This document shows positions 34,561-42,551 of a DNA stretch of 44,726 nt, in pieces (the stretch's first letter is position 1; each line of letters starts with the position of its first letter). A program made the translations under genes and the position numbers. The notes under the pieces are model-generated. The model searched no databases, was not told the DNA's origin, and saw only the letters and a list, made by a program, of their open reading frames with translations. Source of the stretch: Flemingiibacterium sp045649205 (lineage in GTDB: Bacteria > Bacillota > Clostridia > Oscillospirales > CAG-272); assembly GCA_045649205.1 (NCBI GenBank), contig JAZRPJ010000179.1, positions 1 to 44,726 on the forward strand. The letters run 5' to 3'.

Positions 34561-34581
34561 CCTTACCGCATATCAATACAA

Positions 34582-35877
34582 TTATTCTCTTTCGTTGAGG
34601 CAAGCGATACCGGGAAGCTCAAGTCCCTCAAGGAATTCGAGAGATGCGCCGCCGCCGGTGGATACATGACTCATCTTGTCAGCGTAGCCGAGAGTTTCAA
34701 CTGCTGCTGCGGAGTCGCCGCCGCCGATGATGGAAATAGCGCCGGATTCTGCGATTGCCTTTGCAACGCTGCGGGTACCGGATGCGAAGTTTTCCCATTC
34801 GGAAACGCCCATAGGACCGTTCCAGATTACGGTACCTGCGCCAACGAGAGATTTTGCGAAGAGCTCTTCGGTCTTTTCGCCGATGTCAAGACCCATCCAG
34901 CCGTCCGGAATGGAATCGCTGTAGATCTCCATGCATATGGTGTCTTCCTTGTACTCGCGGCCGATCTTGTTGTCAACGGGGAGAAGGAAGTTTACGCTCT
35001 TTTCCTTTGCTCTTGCCATAAGATCCTTCGCAAGGTCAAGCTTGTCGTGCTCGCAGATGGAACTACCGATAGGCAGATCCATCGCCTTGAAGAACGTGTA
35101 TGCCATACCGCCGCCAATGATGATGGTGTCGCACTTTTCGAGAAGATTGTTGATAACGCCGATCTTGTCGGAAACCTTTGCGCCGCCGAGAATTGCAACG
35201 AAAGGACGTACCGGATCTTCAAGAGCCTTACCCATAACCTCAATTTCCTTCTGGATGAGGTAGCCGCAAACTGCGGTGTCAAGGTAATCTGCAACGCCTG
35301 CGGTGGAAGCGTGAGCTCTGTGAGCTGTACCGAAAGCATCGTTTACATAAATGTCTGCCATGGAAGCAAGTTCTTTTGCAAATGCAGGATCGTTCTTTTC
35401 TTCCTCTGCATGGAAACGTACGTTTTCGAGAAGGAGAACCTCACCGTCCTTGAGAGCCGCCGCTTTAGCTTTGGCATCAGGACCGATTACATCCTTTGCG
35501 AGAGTTACGTTAATACCCTTCTTTGTGAGGTCATCAGCGACGATTTTGAGGGAAAGCTTGGTGATATCGCCCTTTGCCTTTTCGAGAAGCTCTGCGGTTG
35601 CAGCTGCCTGCTCTTCAGCGGGAAGTGCTTCAATCTTCTTCTTTTCCTTCTTGGAAAGGGAGATCTTTTCATTGAGAACGTTGTGAGGTCTGCCCATGTG
35701 AGAGCAAAGAATTACCTTCGCGCCGTTGTCTACAAGGTACTTAATGGTCTTCATTGCGCCGACAATACGCTTGTCGTCTGTGATAACGCCATCCTTAACG
35801 GGCACGTTGAAATCGCAGCGGCAAAGAACTCTTTTGCCTGCAACAGCAATGTCTTCTACTGATTTTTTGTTGTACAT
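34582..35877 (-). CDS. pgk: Phosphoglycerate kinase
   Basis: The 431-residue glycolytic kinase transfers phosphate between 1,3-bisphosphoglycerate and ADP. Visible blocks are RCDFNVP, SHMGRP, ENVRFH, DAFGTAHRAHAST, AILGGAKVSDKIGV, and GGGDSAAAVE near the C-terminus. It is about 30-35 residues longer than usual because of a charged insertion (about residues 65-110, rich in Lys and Glu, including LSKKEKKKIE) after the GRP motif. It starts the pgk-tpiA unit. Glyceraldehyde-3-phosphate dehydrogenase, often adjacent, is not in the window. Confidence 0.97.
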   Translation of the reverse strand: MYNKKSVEDIAVAGKRVLCRCDFNVPVKDGVITDDKRIVGAMKTIKYLVDNGAKVILCSHMGRPHNVLNEKISLSKKEKKKIEALPAEEQAAATAELLEKAKGDITKLSLKIVADDLTKKGINVTLAKDVIGPDAKAKAAALKDGEVLLLENVRFHAEEEKNDPAFAKELASMADIYVNDAFGTAHRAHASTAGVADYLDTAVCGYLIQKEIEVMGKALEDPVRPFVAILGGAKVSDKIGVINNLLEKCDTIIIGGGMAYTFFKAMDLPIGSSICEHDKLDLAKDLMARAKEKSVNFLLPVDNKIGREYKEDTICMEIYSDSIPDGWMGLDIGEKTEELFAKSLVGAGTVIWNGPMGVSEWENFASGTRSVAKAIAESGAISIIGGGDSAAAVETLGYADKMSHVSTGGGASLEFLEGLELPGIACLNERE

Positions 35878-35942
35878 TTATTTTCACCTCTATAAAAAAT
35901 TTTTGCAAAAATTAGCAACTGTAAAAATTTACAGCCATAGTT

Positions 35943-35971
35943 ATTTTATCACATATTACAGATTATATCAA
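35943..35971 (-). promoter_or_regulatory. Promoter for pgk-tpiA
   Basis: TTGATA (35966-35971) and TAAAAT (35943-35948) on the minus strand are separated by 17 nt, giving a leader of about 60 nt. A 7-bp hairpin CTGTAAA/TTTACAG (35919-35934) lies at the start of this leader. Confidence 0.7.
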
Positions 35972-36020
35972 CATAAAATTGTGAAAAAAATCTCAAATTG
36001 ATAACTTTTTCGGTTTATAC

Positions 36021-36041
36021 CAAAACAGCACCGCTGTTTTG
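36021..36041. terminator. Hairpin downstream of uppP
   Basis: A perfect 9-bp stem CAAAACAGC/GCTGTTTTG (loop ACC) lies 16 nt after the uppP stop. Neither side has a proper T tract, so it may protect the 3' end rather than terminate. Confidence 0.45.
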
Positions 36042-36056
36042 CCGTTAATTTAGTCA

Positions 36057-36899
36057 CTATTTCACAAAGCACTTAACTATATAATAGCCGATAACCAAAG
36101 CGCCGAGAATGATTCTGTAGTATCCGAAAACCTTGAAATCGTGTTTCTTTATGTAATCCATCAAAAAGCGGATGCATATGAGGGAAACGCCGAAAGCGGA
36201 AATCATACCGACCGCTAAAATCACCGCTTCCATGCCGGTAAAATCAAAGCCGAATTTCAGCAGCTTAAGAAGGGATGCCCCGAACATTACCGGAATACCG
36301 AGGAAGAAGGTAAATTCCGCCGCCGCTGTCCGTCCAACACCTAAAATACGTCCGCCGAGTATTGTTGAGCCGGAACGGGATGTGCCGGGAAAAATCGCCG
36401 CAAGCAGCTGGAAGAATCCGATTCCCAGTGCCCTTCCCCAGGAAATATTGTCTATGCTTTCGATTTTTGCGGCTTTGCCCGCGCAGCGTTTCTCAACGAT
36501 GATAAAGGCGATACCCACAAGGATAAGCATTATGCCTACCGTCTGAAAATTATAGAAAAGTGCATCGATATAATCGTCGAAAAGAACGCCAACAACCGCC
36601 GCCGGAAGGCAGGCAACAATTATTTTCAGCCACAGCGTCAGCTTATCACGACGGATTATGCCAAGCACCTCCCCTTTCCTTGAAAATGGCCAGATCTTCT
36701 TAAAGAAGACCACAGCCACAGCAAGTATAGCACCGAGCTGTATCACAACATTGAACATCTCCGAAAAGCCCTCGGAAACATCGAACTTAACAAATTCATC
36801 GAGTAAGATAAGATGTCCGGTGCTTGAAATGGGCAGCCATTCGGTTATGCCCTCAACGATACCGAAAAGCAAGGCTTTTAATATTTCAAAAATTATCAT
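36057..36899 (-). CDS. uppP: Undecaprenyl-diphosphatase UppP (BacA type)
   Basis: The 280-residue integral membrane enzyme recycles the lipid carrier for peptidoglycan by dephosphorylating undecaprenyl diphosphate. Family motifs are EGITEWLPISSTGHLIL near residue 16 and PGTSRSGSTI near 170, with about eight hydrophobic helices. The ATG at 36897-36899 has GGAG 9 nt upstream. It follows the U32 gene by 13 nt, so the two are co-transcribed. Overexpression of this family is known to give bacitracin tolerance; no dedicated regulation is visible here. Confidence 0.95.
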   Translation of the reverse strand: MIIFEILKALLFGIVEGITEWLPISSTGHLILLDEFVKFDVSEGFSEMFNVVIQLGAILAVAVVFFKKIWPFSRKGEVLGIIRRDKLTLWLKIIVACLPAAVVGVLFDDYIDALFYNFQTVGIMLILVGIAFIIVEKRCAGKAAKIESIDNISWGRALGIGFFQLLAAIFPGTSRSGSTILGGRILGVGRTAAAEFTFFLGIPVMFGASLLKLLKFGFDFTGMEAVILAVGMISAFGVSLICIRFLMDYIKKHDFKVFGYYRIILGALVIGYYIVKCFVK

Positions 36900-36912
36900 A
36901 ATATCATTCTCC

Positions 36913-38202
36913 TTACGCGCCGCGAATTATATCGCCGACTTTAAGTTCAAAGGGGACTTTGGCGCGAAATACCATGTAAGGATGCGGTGCTGATTCGATC
37001 ACCTCACCGCTCTCATTGAAAAGCTCACCAAGGTGCAGAGGACGTCCTACTTTACCCGGGGTAATCACCTCTACATCGGAATCAGCGAAGACCTTATTTC
37101 TCTGAATGAAGGTGGCAACTCCCGTTTCACTGTCGTAATCGCTGACACGGCAGAGGAAGGCTTTTTCCTTCATATATCCAGGGAATTTTGTAGTATTGGC
37201 GTTTTCCATGGCGTTGTCGAAATAGAATCCGGTGGCGTATTCTCTATGGCTCACCGATTCAAGCTCACGAAGCCATGCAGGATCGTATTTGTAGCCGTCG
37301 GGGTCAGCGAAATACCGGTCGATTGCCATACGGTAAACGTTTGTAACCACAGCGGTATAGTATTCGCTTTTCATTCTGCCTTCGATTTTGAAGCAGTCGA
37401 TTCCGCTTTCCATAAGCTCCGGAATATGCTCTATCATACACATATCCTTAGAGCTTAAGAAGAATGTTCCCTCACCGTTTTCAATAACGGGGATGCGGTT
37501 TTCAGGACGTTTTTCTTCCATGATCTCATAATCGGCACAACCCTCGAAGCCGCCGCAGGACATTTTTGCAGACTCTTCCATTGAAACATTCCATCTGCAT
37601 GGCTGGGCACATCTTCCACGGTTTGCATCCCTGTCAACAAAGTGCTGTGACAGCAGGCATCTTCCGCTGTACGAAATGCACATTGAGCCGTGAATGAAAG
37701 CTTCAAGCTCCGCTGTGTTACCGATTTCCTCTCGGATACGGCGGATTTCATTAAGCGTAAGCTCCCTTGCCAGGACGATTCGCTTTGCGCCGAATTTCAC
37801 CCACTCTCTGCAGGCGGCGGCACTGACCGTACTCGCCTGGGTTGAGATATGAAGCTCTGCCTTCGGCAGATATTCTTTCACAAGCGCCATAACACCGATG
37901 TCCGCCGCGATAACCGCGTCGATTCCGGCACCACCTATGGATCTCACAAATTCCATAAGCTTTGGGTACTCATCGGTACGGGGCATAGTATTCAGCGTAA
38001 GGTTTACCCTTACTCCACGCTCATGTGCATATTTCACAGCTTCGTGAAGCTCTTCGACAGTGAAATTATCCGCCGCCGCACGCATACCGAAATCGTCACC
38101 GGTAAGATATACCGCATCGGCACCGTAGAGAACGGCAGATTTCATTTTTTCAAAATTTCCCGCCGGAGAAAGAAGCTCGGGCTTTTTTCTGTTAATATTC
38201 AC
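36913..38202 (-). CDS. U32-family protein for tRNA uridine hydroxylation (TrhP-like)
   Basis: The 429-residue protein has the U32 peptidase signature HGSMCISYSGRC near residue 190 and a cluster of cysteines (CAQPCRW) that hold an Fe-S centre in characterised members. A C-terminal beta-barrel follows (about 345-429). U32 members such as TrhP and RlhA use prephenate to hydroxylate tRNA U34 or rRNA; older annotation is collagenase-like protease. I choose GTG 38200-38202 with GAGG upstream; an in-frame GTG at 38244 overlaps the promoter -10. Choice among TrhP-type and other U32 subgroups is uncertain. Confidence 0.87.
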   Translation of the reverse strand: MNINRKKPELLSPAGNFEKMKSAVLYGADAVYLTGDDFGMRAAADNFTVEELHEAVKYAHERGVRVNLTLNTMPRTDEYPKLMEFVRSIGGAGIDAVIAADIGVMALVKEYLPKAELHISTQASTVSAAACREWVKFGAKRIVLARELTLNEIRRIREEIGNTAELEAFIHGSMCISYSGRCLLSQHFVDRDANRGRCAQPCRWNVSMEESAKMSCGGFEGCADYEIMEEKRPENRIPVIENGEGTFFLSSKDMCMIEHIPELMESGIDCFKIEGRMKSEYYTAVVTNVYRMAIDRYFADPDGYKYDPAWLRELESVSHREYATGFYFDNAMENANTTKFPGYMKEKAFLCRVSDYDSETGVATFIQRNKVFADSDVEVITPGKVGRPLHLGELFNESGEVIESAPHPYMVFRAKVPFELKVGDIIRGA

Positions 38203-38249
38203 AGTATTTTTCCTCTTTAAAAAAGTGTCTTGTAAGTATTCCACCTATC

Positions 38250-38278
38250 ATGATATCATAATTTCACAGAAATTGCAA
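38250..38278 (-). promoter_or_regulatory. Promoter for the U32 gene and uppP
   Basis: TTGCAA (38273-38278) and TATCAT (38250-38255) on the minus strand are 17 nt apart, about 48 nt upstream of the chosen GTG. Confidence 0.65.
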
Positions 38279-38391
38279 TTATTCACCCTAAAAATTCATA
38301 CTTAATTCAATATTTTTCCCTTTCATCAATTCTATGATAAAACAAACACAAAAATATCATGTTGACACAGATAATTTGTTGTTTTTTTCGC

Positions 38392-38420
38392 TTGACATTT
38401 TTCTAACATTGTGGTATAAT
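38392..38420 (+). promoter_or_regulatory. Consensus promoter for the NAD(P)HX repair gene
   Basis: Perfect TTGACA (38392-38397) and perfect TATAAT (38415-38420) with 17-nt spacing, about 46 nt upstream of the ATG at 38466. Confidence 0.93.
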
Positions 38421-38465
38421 CCAATTAGAATGCCATATTTTGCACAACGAAAGGAATCTTTAACT

Positions 38466-39959
38466 ATGATAAAAGTTGTTTCCATCGACAACATAAGAAA
38501 AAGCGATGCCAACACTGCTACAAAATACACGACTCAACGCGAGCTTATGGCTCGTGCCGGAAAGGGTATATTCGAAGCCGTAAAGTGGAAAGCCCCCGTG
38601 GCAATTGTATGCGGCTACGGTAATAACGCAGGCGACGGTTACGTTGTTGCCGAGTATCTGAAAAATGCCAATATTGCCTGCGAGATCTTCCTCGTCACCG
38701 ACGAATTTTCCGAGGACGGACGCTATTTTTACGACCGCTGCGTAAAAGCCGGTGTGAAAATCACTGCAGGAGTTCAGAAAATGAATCTTGACAAATTCAA
38801 TACCGTCCTCGACTGTATCTTTGGTACCGGCTTCAAAGGCGAGGTGGAGGACCCCTACTATACCGCAATTGAAAAAATCAATGCCTGCGACGCTTATGTA
38901 GTCTGCGCTGACATCAACAGCGGACTCGGAGGCGACAGCGGTCTTGGAAAGCACTGCGTGCACTCCGACCTGACCGTTTCCCTCGGTTATTTCAAAAGCG
39001 GGCATTTCCTCAATTCCGCAAAGGATATAATAAAAGATAAAGTCAACTGCGACATCGGTGTTGAGCTTGTTGACGAGCCTTTCTACGTTGTGGAAAAGGA
39101 CGACATCAAGCACATCTTTGAAAAACGCCCCAGCAACTCAAACAAAGGCGATTACGGCTACGTTGTTTTAGTTGGCGGTTCAACCGAATACAGCGGTGCG
39201 GCAAAGCTTGCAAATCTCTCACTTTCCGCTCTCCGTTCGGGTGCAGGCGTTTCAAAGCTTGCCGTTCCGGACAATCTCGTTGATGCAGTCCTTCCCCATA
39301 TGCTGGAATCGACGCTCTTCCCTCTCGATACCATGAACGGCTCTTACTGCTTCTCCGCTGCCACAACGGAAAAGCTTATCCACCGTACCGAGGCTATGTC
39401 CGTGGGAATGGGTATGGGTGCTTCCATGGAGGTACGCCGACTTCTCGAATATCTGCTCTGCGAATACAGCGGCAATCTCATTGTTGATGCTGACGGTCTT
39501 AACGCCCTGGCAAGAATGGACAGACGCAGATTCAAAAATGCGTCCTGCAAGCTGATTCTCACACCGCATCCCAAGGAATTTGAACGTCTTTGCGGCGAAA
39601 AATTCGAAGATTTCCGCGGAGATCTTATCGGATGTGCCAAGGATTATGCAAAAAATACCGGTGCGATCCTGCTTCTCAAGGGGCCCACATCTATTGCCAC
39701 CGATGGCGACACGGTATACCTTATCGACCGCGGCTGTTCGGGAATGGCAACCGCCGGAAGCGGAGATGTTCTCTCCGGAATTCTTTCCGGTATCTGCGGG
39801 TATGTAGAAGACGATGAGCTTCTTCTCGCCGTTGCGGCAGGCGCATATGTTGCCGGTCTGGCAGGCGAGATCGCCAATCGCGATATCCCAGAGGTTTCCA
39901 TGATAGCAAGCGACACTGTGAGAGCAATTCCCGCGGCAATAAAGGAAATCCTTGCATAA
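38466..39959 (+). CDS. nnr: Bifunctional NAD(P)HX epimerase/dehydratase
   Basis: The 497-residue protein repairs hydrated NAD(P)H. The N-terminal domain (about 1-210) is the epimerase, with GYGNNAGDGYVVA near residue 48. The C-terminal domain (about 215-497) is the ADP/ATP-dependent dehydratase with a ribokinase-like fold, including DADGLNAL, LTPHPKEF and GMATAGSGDVLSG. The start is ATG 38466 with AAAGGA 10 nt upstream; an in-frame start at 38334 precedes the promoter. This fused form is common in bacteria. It is a monocistronic unit between a consensus promoter and a bidirectional terminator. Confidence 0.95.
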   Translation: MIKVVSIDNIRKSDANTATKYTTQRELMARAGKGIFEAVKWKAPVAIVCGYGNNAGDGYVVAEYLKNANIACEIFLVTDEFSEDGRYFYDRCVKAGVKITAGVQKMNLDKFNTVLDCIFGTGFKGEVEDPYYTAIEKINACDAYVVCADINSGLGGDSGLGKHCVHSDLTVSLGYFKSGHFLNSAKDIIKDKVNCDIGVELVDEPFYVVEKDDIKHIFEKRPSNSNKGDYGYVVLVGGSTEYSGAAKLANLSLSALRSGAGVSKLAVPDNLVDAVLPHMLESTLFPLDTMNGSYCFSAATTEKLIHRTEAMSVGMGMGASMEVRRLLEYLLCEYSGNLIVDADGLNALARMDRRRFKNASCKLILTPHPKEFERLCGEKFEDFRGDLIGCAKDYAKNTGAILLLKGPTSIATDGDTVYLIDRGCSGMATAGSGDVLSGILSGICGYVEDDELLLAVAAGAYVAGLAGEIANRDIPEVSMIASDTVRAIPAAIKEILA

Positions 39960-39971
39960 AAGAATACACAA

Positions 39972-39995
39972 AAAGCCCGGCTCATGCCGGGCTTT
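39972..39995. terminator. Bidirectional terminator between nnr and the MntR-type gene
   Basis: A perfect 10-bp stem AAAGCCCGGC/GCCGGGCTTT with loop TCAT is flanked by AATTTTT on the plus side and TTTTTGTG on the minus side, serving both convergent genes. Confidence 0.93.
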
Positions 39996-40005
39996 AATTT
40001 TTCAC

Positions 40006-40371
40006 TTATTTGTTACCGAACCGCTTTTTTATAGCCTCAAATGAAGTGTCGCTGATGTCATGTTCGATCCTGCAGGCATCTTCGGAGGCGATCTTTTCGT
40101 CAACGCCGAGAGATACAAGCATATTCGTAAGGATGGTGTGCCGCTCATATATCTTCTCGGCAAGCTCAAGCCCCAATTCGGTAAGGGACAGCGCACCGTC
40201 GGAGGACATTGTTATGTATCCGCCATTCTTTAAAAGTCCCATCGCCCGGCTGACACTGGGCTTGGAATATCCCATATACTCGCACACATCAATAGAGTGT
40301 ACATTTGTACTTTTCTTTGTAAGCACATATATGGTCTCAAGGTACATCTCTCCCGATTCCTGAAGTCCCAT
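40006..40371 (-). CDS. DtxR/MntR-family metal-dependent transcriptional regulator
   Basis: The 121-residue protein has an N-terminal winged-helix domain (SGEMYLETIYVLTKK, then SIDVCEYMGYSKPSVSRAMGLLKNGGYI) and the helical dimerisation and metal-binding domain (LAEKIYERHTILTNML, then ACRIEHDIS). Such regulators repress manganese or iron uptake genes when loaded with metal. It is shorter than B. subtilis MntR (142 residues) and lacks an SH3-like domain. AAGGAGG precedes the ATG by 7 nt. It lies 29 nt after the CoaX-like gene in the same unit, an unexpected partnership; no metal transporter is in the window. Confidence 0.88.
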   Translation of the reverse strand: MGLQESGEMYLETIYVLTKKSTNVHSIDVCEYMGYSKPSVSRAMGLLKNGGYITMSSDGALSLTELGLELAEKIYERHTILTNMLVSLGVDEKIASEDACRIEHDISDTSFEAIKKRFGNK

Positions 40372-40400
40372 AACAAAACCTCCTTATAAAAATTGCTTCT

Positions 40401-41186
40401 TTATTTTTTCAATTTACCGTTTCTGGAATTTTTCTCATAAATTTTAGAAAGTCCAAAAAATATCAACCTATCATCACGAATGATTTCATGGGTACAGTGG
40501 GGAATTATTTCATCTGCAATAACTCCCGATGCCACAATAGTCGGATGAGTCCCCATTTCACGGTCTATGCGTTCAATCATTCCGTCGACCATAGCAGCAT
40601 TACCGAAAATCGTTCCGCTTTGCATACTTTCGATGGTGTTGGTCCCGATACATTTTTTCGGAGCGCTCCTTGAAATATGCGGAAGAAGCCCGGCACCGTC
40701 GCTCAAAGCGTTAAGCGACAGCTCAACTCCGGGGACAATAGCACATCCCACAAATTCGCCTTCCGAATTTATAACGCAAAACGTAGTAGCAGTTCCGAAC
40801 TCAATAATTACCATAGGTGGCTTATACTTTGTCAAAGCCCCAACAGACAGAGCAACTAAATCTCCGCCAAGCTGCGCGGGGGCATCAATGAGTATATTAA
40901 GTCCTGTTTTAGTTCCGGCACCAAGAATGTGGGGCTTGCAGCCAAGAAGCTGTTCAAGAGCTGCACAAATAGTATCCGTTGCTGACGGAACCACCGATGC
41001 TCCGATGGCACCGTCAAACTCCGCCGGAATAATACCATAAAGCTCTAACACTGTTTTTATCGCACACGCATACTCATCGCGTGTACGCTGCGGTATGTAT
41101 GATATCGCTATAGTGTTAACAAGGCATCCGTCTTTTATACAGCCAAAGGTAATCCCGCTGTTCTCAATGCTAAAAGTAAGAAGCAT
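40401..41186 (-). CDS. coaX: Type III pantothenate kinase homologue with altered active site
   Basis: The 261-residue protein has the CoaX/ASKHA fold, aligned along its length from MLLTF through IGASVVPS to GTATTF and SGVIAD. Key family residues differ: the first phosphate motif D-x-G-N-T reads SIENS (Ser6 in place of Asp), the G-[AG]-D-R block reads GGDL (107-110), Asp before GTAT is Glu129, and the Asp after TTF is Cys137. It neighbours an ECF S component probably for pantothenate, which supports a role in CoA synthesis. I recall similar divergent CoaX sequences in Oscillospiraceae. The start is ATG 41184-41186 with AGGA 8 nt upstream. It is either a divergent kinase or a non-catalytic homologue. 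Confidence 0.75.
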   Translation of the reverse strand: MLLTFSIENSGITFGCIKDGCLVNTIAISYIPQRTRDEYACAIKTVLELYGIIPAEFDGAIGASVVPSATDTICAALEQLLGCKPHILGAGTKTGLNILIDAPAQLGGDLVALSVGALTKYKPPMVIIEFGTATTFCVINSEGEFVGCAIVPGVELSLNALSDGAGLLPHISRSAPKKCIGTNTIESMQSGTIFGNAAMVDGMIERIDREMGTHPTIVASGVIADEIIPHCTHEIIRDDRLIFFGLSKIYEKNSRNGKLKK

Positions 41187-41199
41187 AGTATATTTCCTT

Positions 41200-41862
41200 T
41201 TATTTAAACTTACTCTTGAGTGCATTATGCAGCCCCATTGCTATAGCACCGCCAACAACCGCTGTTACTACCGCTTCGACAATACCGTTGGTACCGACGA
41301 TAAAGACAATAAGATTTATTAAGCTGTTTATACCAAGCGATGCACCAACCATATTTTCCAAATCGCTGACAATAGTCTGCCACTGTCCGCCAAAAGTAAG
41401 TACAAATGTTGAAACAAAAAATACTGTGTTAAGTAAAGCTCCGGACAATGCAGATGCAAACGAGGCAACCGCTCTTTTCTTATCAACATTTGACAATGCT
41501 TTAGCGATAAAGCCCGGGATTAACCCTGCAAGAACTCTGGTTGGAATACACATCAAAAATGTAAAAAACGGATTAATAGAAAGCAAAATTCCGCCAAATG
41601 CACTGTATCCTCCTATTCCAAAGCATTGGAGAAAGCTCGTAATGCCAAAAACTCCGCCTACTATTGCTCCGGATAATGGTCCGACAGCAACAGATGCAAT
41701 AACTACAGGAATCATCATAAATGTGATTTCCAGCAGCGGTGTTTTCAGATAACCCAAAGGCGTTATCGAAAGAAGAATTACAATTGCCGCCAGCATAGCT
41801 GTTTCAACAAGCCATAGTGTACGTTTGTGTCGTGCGTCGATGATGTTTGTGCGATTATTCAT
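41200..41862 (-). CDS. ECF transporter S component, probably for pantothenate
   Basis: The 220-residue membrane protein has six predicted helices and the typical S-component start: a short basic N-terminus, then a hydrophobic helix beginning LWLVETAMLAAIVILLS. PVVIASVAVGPLSGAIVGGVFG is the conserved loop-helix block of ECF S units. It would bind a vitamin and deliver it through a shared energising module not encoded here. Pantothenate is inferred from the co-transcribed CoaX-like gene 13 nt downstream. The start is ATG 41860-41862 with AGGAGG 5 nt upstream; an in-frame TTG at 41901 is rejected. Confidence 0.83.
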   Translation of the reverse strand: MNNRTNIIDARHKRTLWLVETAMLAAIVILLSITPLGYLKTPLLEITFMMIPVVIASVAVGPLSGAIVGGVFGITSFLQCFGIGGYSAFGGILLSINPFFTFLMCIPTRVLAGLIPGFIAKALSNVDKKRAVASFASALSGALLNTVFFVSTFVLTFGGQWQTIVSDLENMVGASLGINSLINLIVFIVGTNGIVEAVVTAVVGGAIAMGLHNALKSKFK

Positions 41863-41881
41863 ATTTTCCTCCTGCTGCTGC

Positions 41882-41930
41882 TCTCGCTCGGCGAGATACA
41901 ACGCAATGTTATTTCCCGATGAATATCGGG
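41882..41930 (-). promoter_or_regulatory. Short two-hairpin leader before the ECF S gene
   Basis: The roughly 70-nt leader contains CCCGAT/ATCGGG (41915-41930, loop GAAT) and CTCGC/GCGAG (41883-41895). It is too short for the known vitamin riboswitches that I can recognise; a simple translational control is possible. Confidence 0.4.
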
Positions 41931-41938
41931 ATTGTTAC

Positions 41939-41967
41939 ATTATAGCACACAATCCTCCTTTTGTCAA
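41939..41967 (-). promoter_or_regulatory. Consensus promoter for ECF S-coaX-mntR unit
   Basis: Perfect TTGACA (41962-41967) and perfect TATAAT (41939-41944) on the minus strand with 17-nt spacing. Confidence 0.92.
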
Positions 41968-42110
41968 TGAAGCCACTGTAAATTTTTCGAACTACCCGTT
42001 CCGCGACAGCTTTCATTAATCAGCCGTTCACAGAATTCTCATTCTGTTTGGAAATTATTAACAATGGTTAAATATTATCATATTTTTTGTCACAAATTGT
42101 ACTAAACCTA

Positions 42111-42139
42111 TTGACATTTATCGACAAACGTAGTATAAT
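42111..42139 (+). promoter_or_regulatory. Consensus promoter for the TM2 gene
   Basis: Perfect TTGACA (42111-42116) and perfect TATAAT (42134-42139) with 17-nt spacing. The rest of the 385-bp divergent gap, 41968-42110, is AT-rich with only a small CAGAAT/ATTCTG hairpin and nothing else I can name. Confidence 0.92.
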
Positions 42140-42149
42140 AATATACAGG

Positions 42150-42199
42150 GGAGCTGTGTTTCAGCACAGCCAATACTTGATAAATGCAACTTTATCAGG
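42150..42199 (+). promoter_or_regulatory. Two-hairpin 5' leader of the TM2 gene
   Basis: The roughly 100-nt leader has hairpin 1 (GCTGTG 42153-42158 with CACAGC 42165-42170) and hairpin 2 (9 bp, 42176-42184 with 42191-42199, loop TGCAAC). The ribosome binding site AGGAGG follows about 35 nt later and is free. No known riboswitch class is recognised. Confidence 0.4.
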
Positions 42200-42247
42200 T
42201 ACCTTTGTAAAATGTATTAAAAATTTATTTTTCAGGAGGACTCTATC

Positions 42248-42466
42248 ATGGCAGATCAAATCGTTTCTTCAAAGAATAAGGTCGTAGCTGCACTTCTGTG
42301 CTTCTTCCTTGGCGGTCTTGGTATTCACCGTTTCTACGTAGGTAAAGTAGGCACCGGTATCATTTGGCTTCTCACCGCAGGATGCTTCGGTCTTGGTGCT
42401 CTCATCGACTTCATCATGATTCTCGTTGGCAGCTTCACCGACAAGAGCGGCGCTTTCTTGAAGTAA
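42248..42466 (+). CDS. Small TM2-domain membrane protein
   Basis: The 72-residue protein matches the TM2 domain: a short N-terminus with lysines, a first helix (about 11-25), the signature GGLGIHRFYVGK, and a second helix region (about 36-62). TM2 proteins are widespread but their function in bacteria is not established. The ribosome binding site AGGAGG is strong, the promoter is a perfect consensus, and codon choice resembles highly expressed genes such as fba nearby, so high expression is likely. It is followed by a hairpin that may separate it from the patatin gene. Confidence 0.9.
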   Translation: MADQIVSSKNKVVAALLCFFLGGLGIHRFYVGKVGTGIIWLLTAGCFGLGALIDFIMILVGSFTDKSGAFLK

Positions 42467-42490
42467 TCTTAAAAACATAAATGATAAAAG

Positions 42491-42528
42491 AGGAGTACAG
42501 GAGGATTTCCCCTTCTGTACTTCCTTTT
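42491..42528 (+). terminator. Terminator or attenuator between the TM2 and patatin genes
   Basis: Imperfect stem: GGAGTACAGGAGG (42492-42504) pairs with CCCCTTCTGTACTTCC, followed by TTTT. No separate promoter for the patatin gene is evident, so partial read-through is likely. Confidence 0.65.
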
Positions 42529-42551
42529 GGCTGTAAGTATCAGAGGTATCA

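Noticed and set aside
33587..34669. 360-codon plus-strand frame
   Set aside because: Antisense to tpiA and running through the structured spacer; no ribosome binding site or known motif.
34666..35862. 398-codon plus-strand frame
   Set aside because: It is fully antisense to pgk, cysteine-rich and low in protein-like character; an artefact of strong codon bias on the opposite strand.
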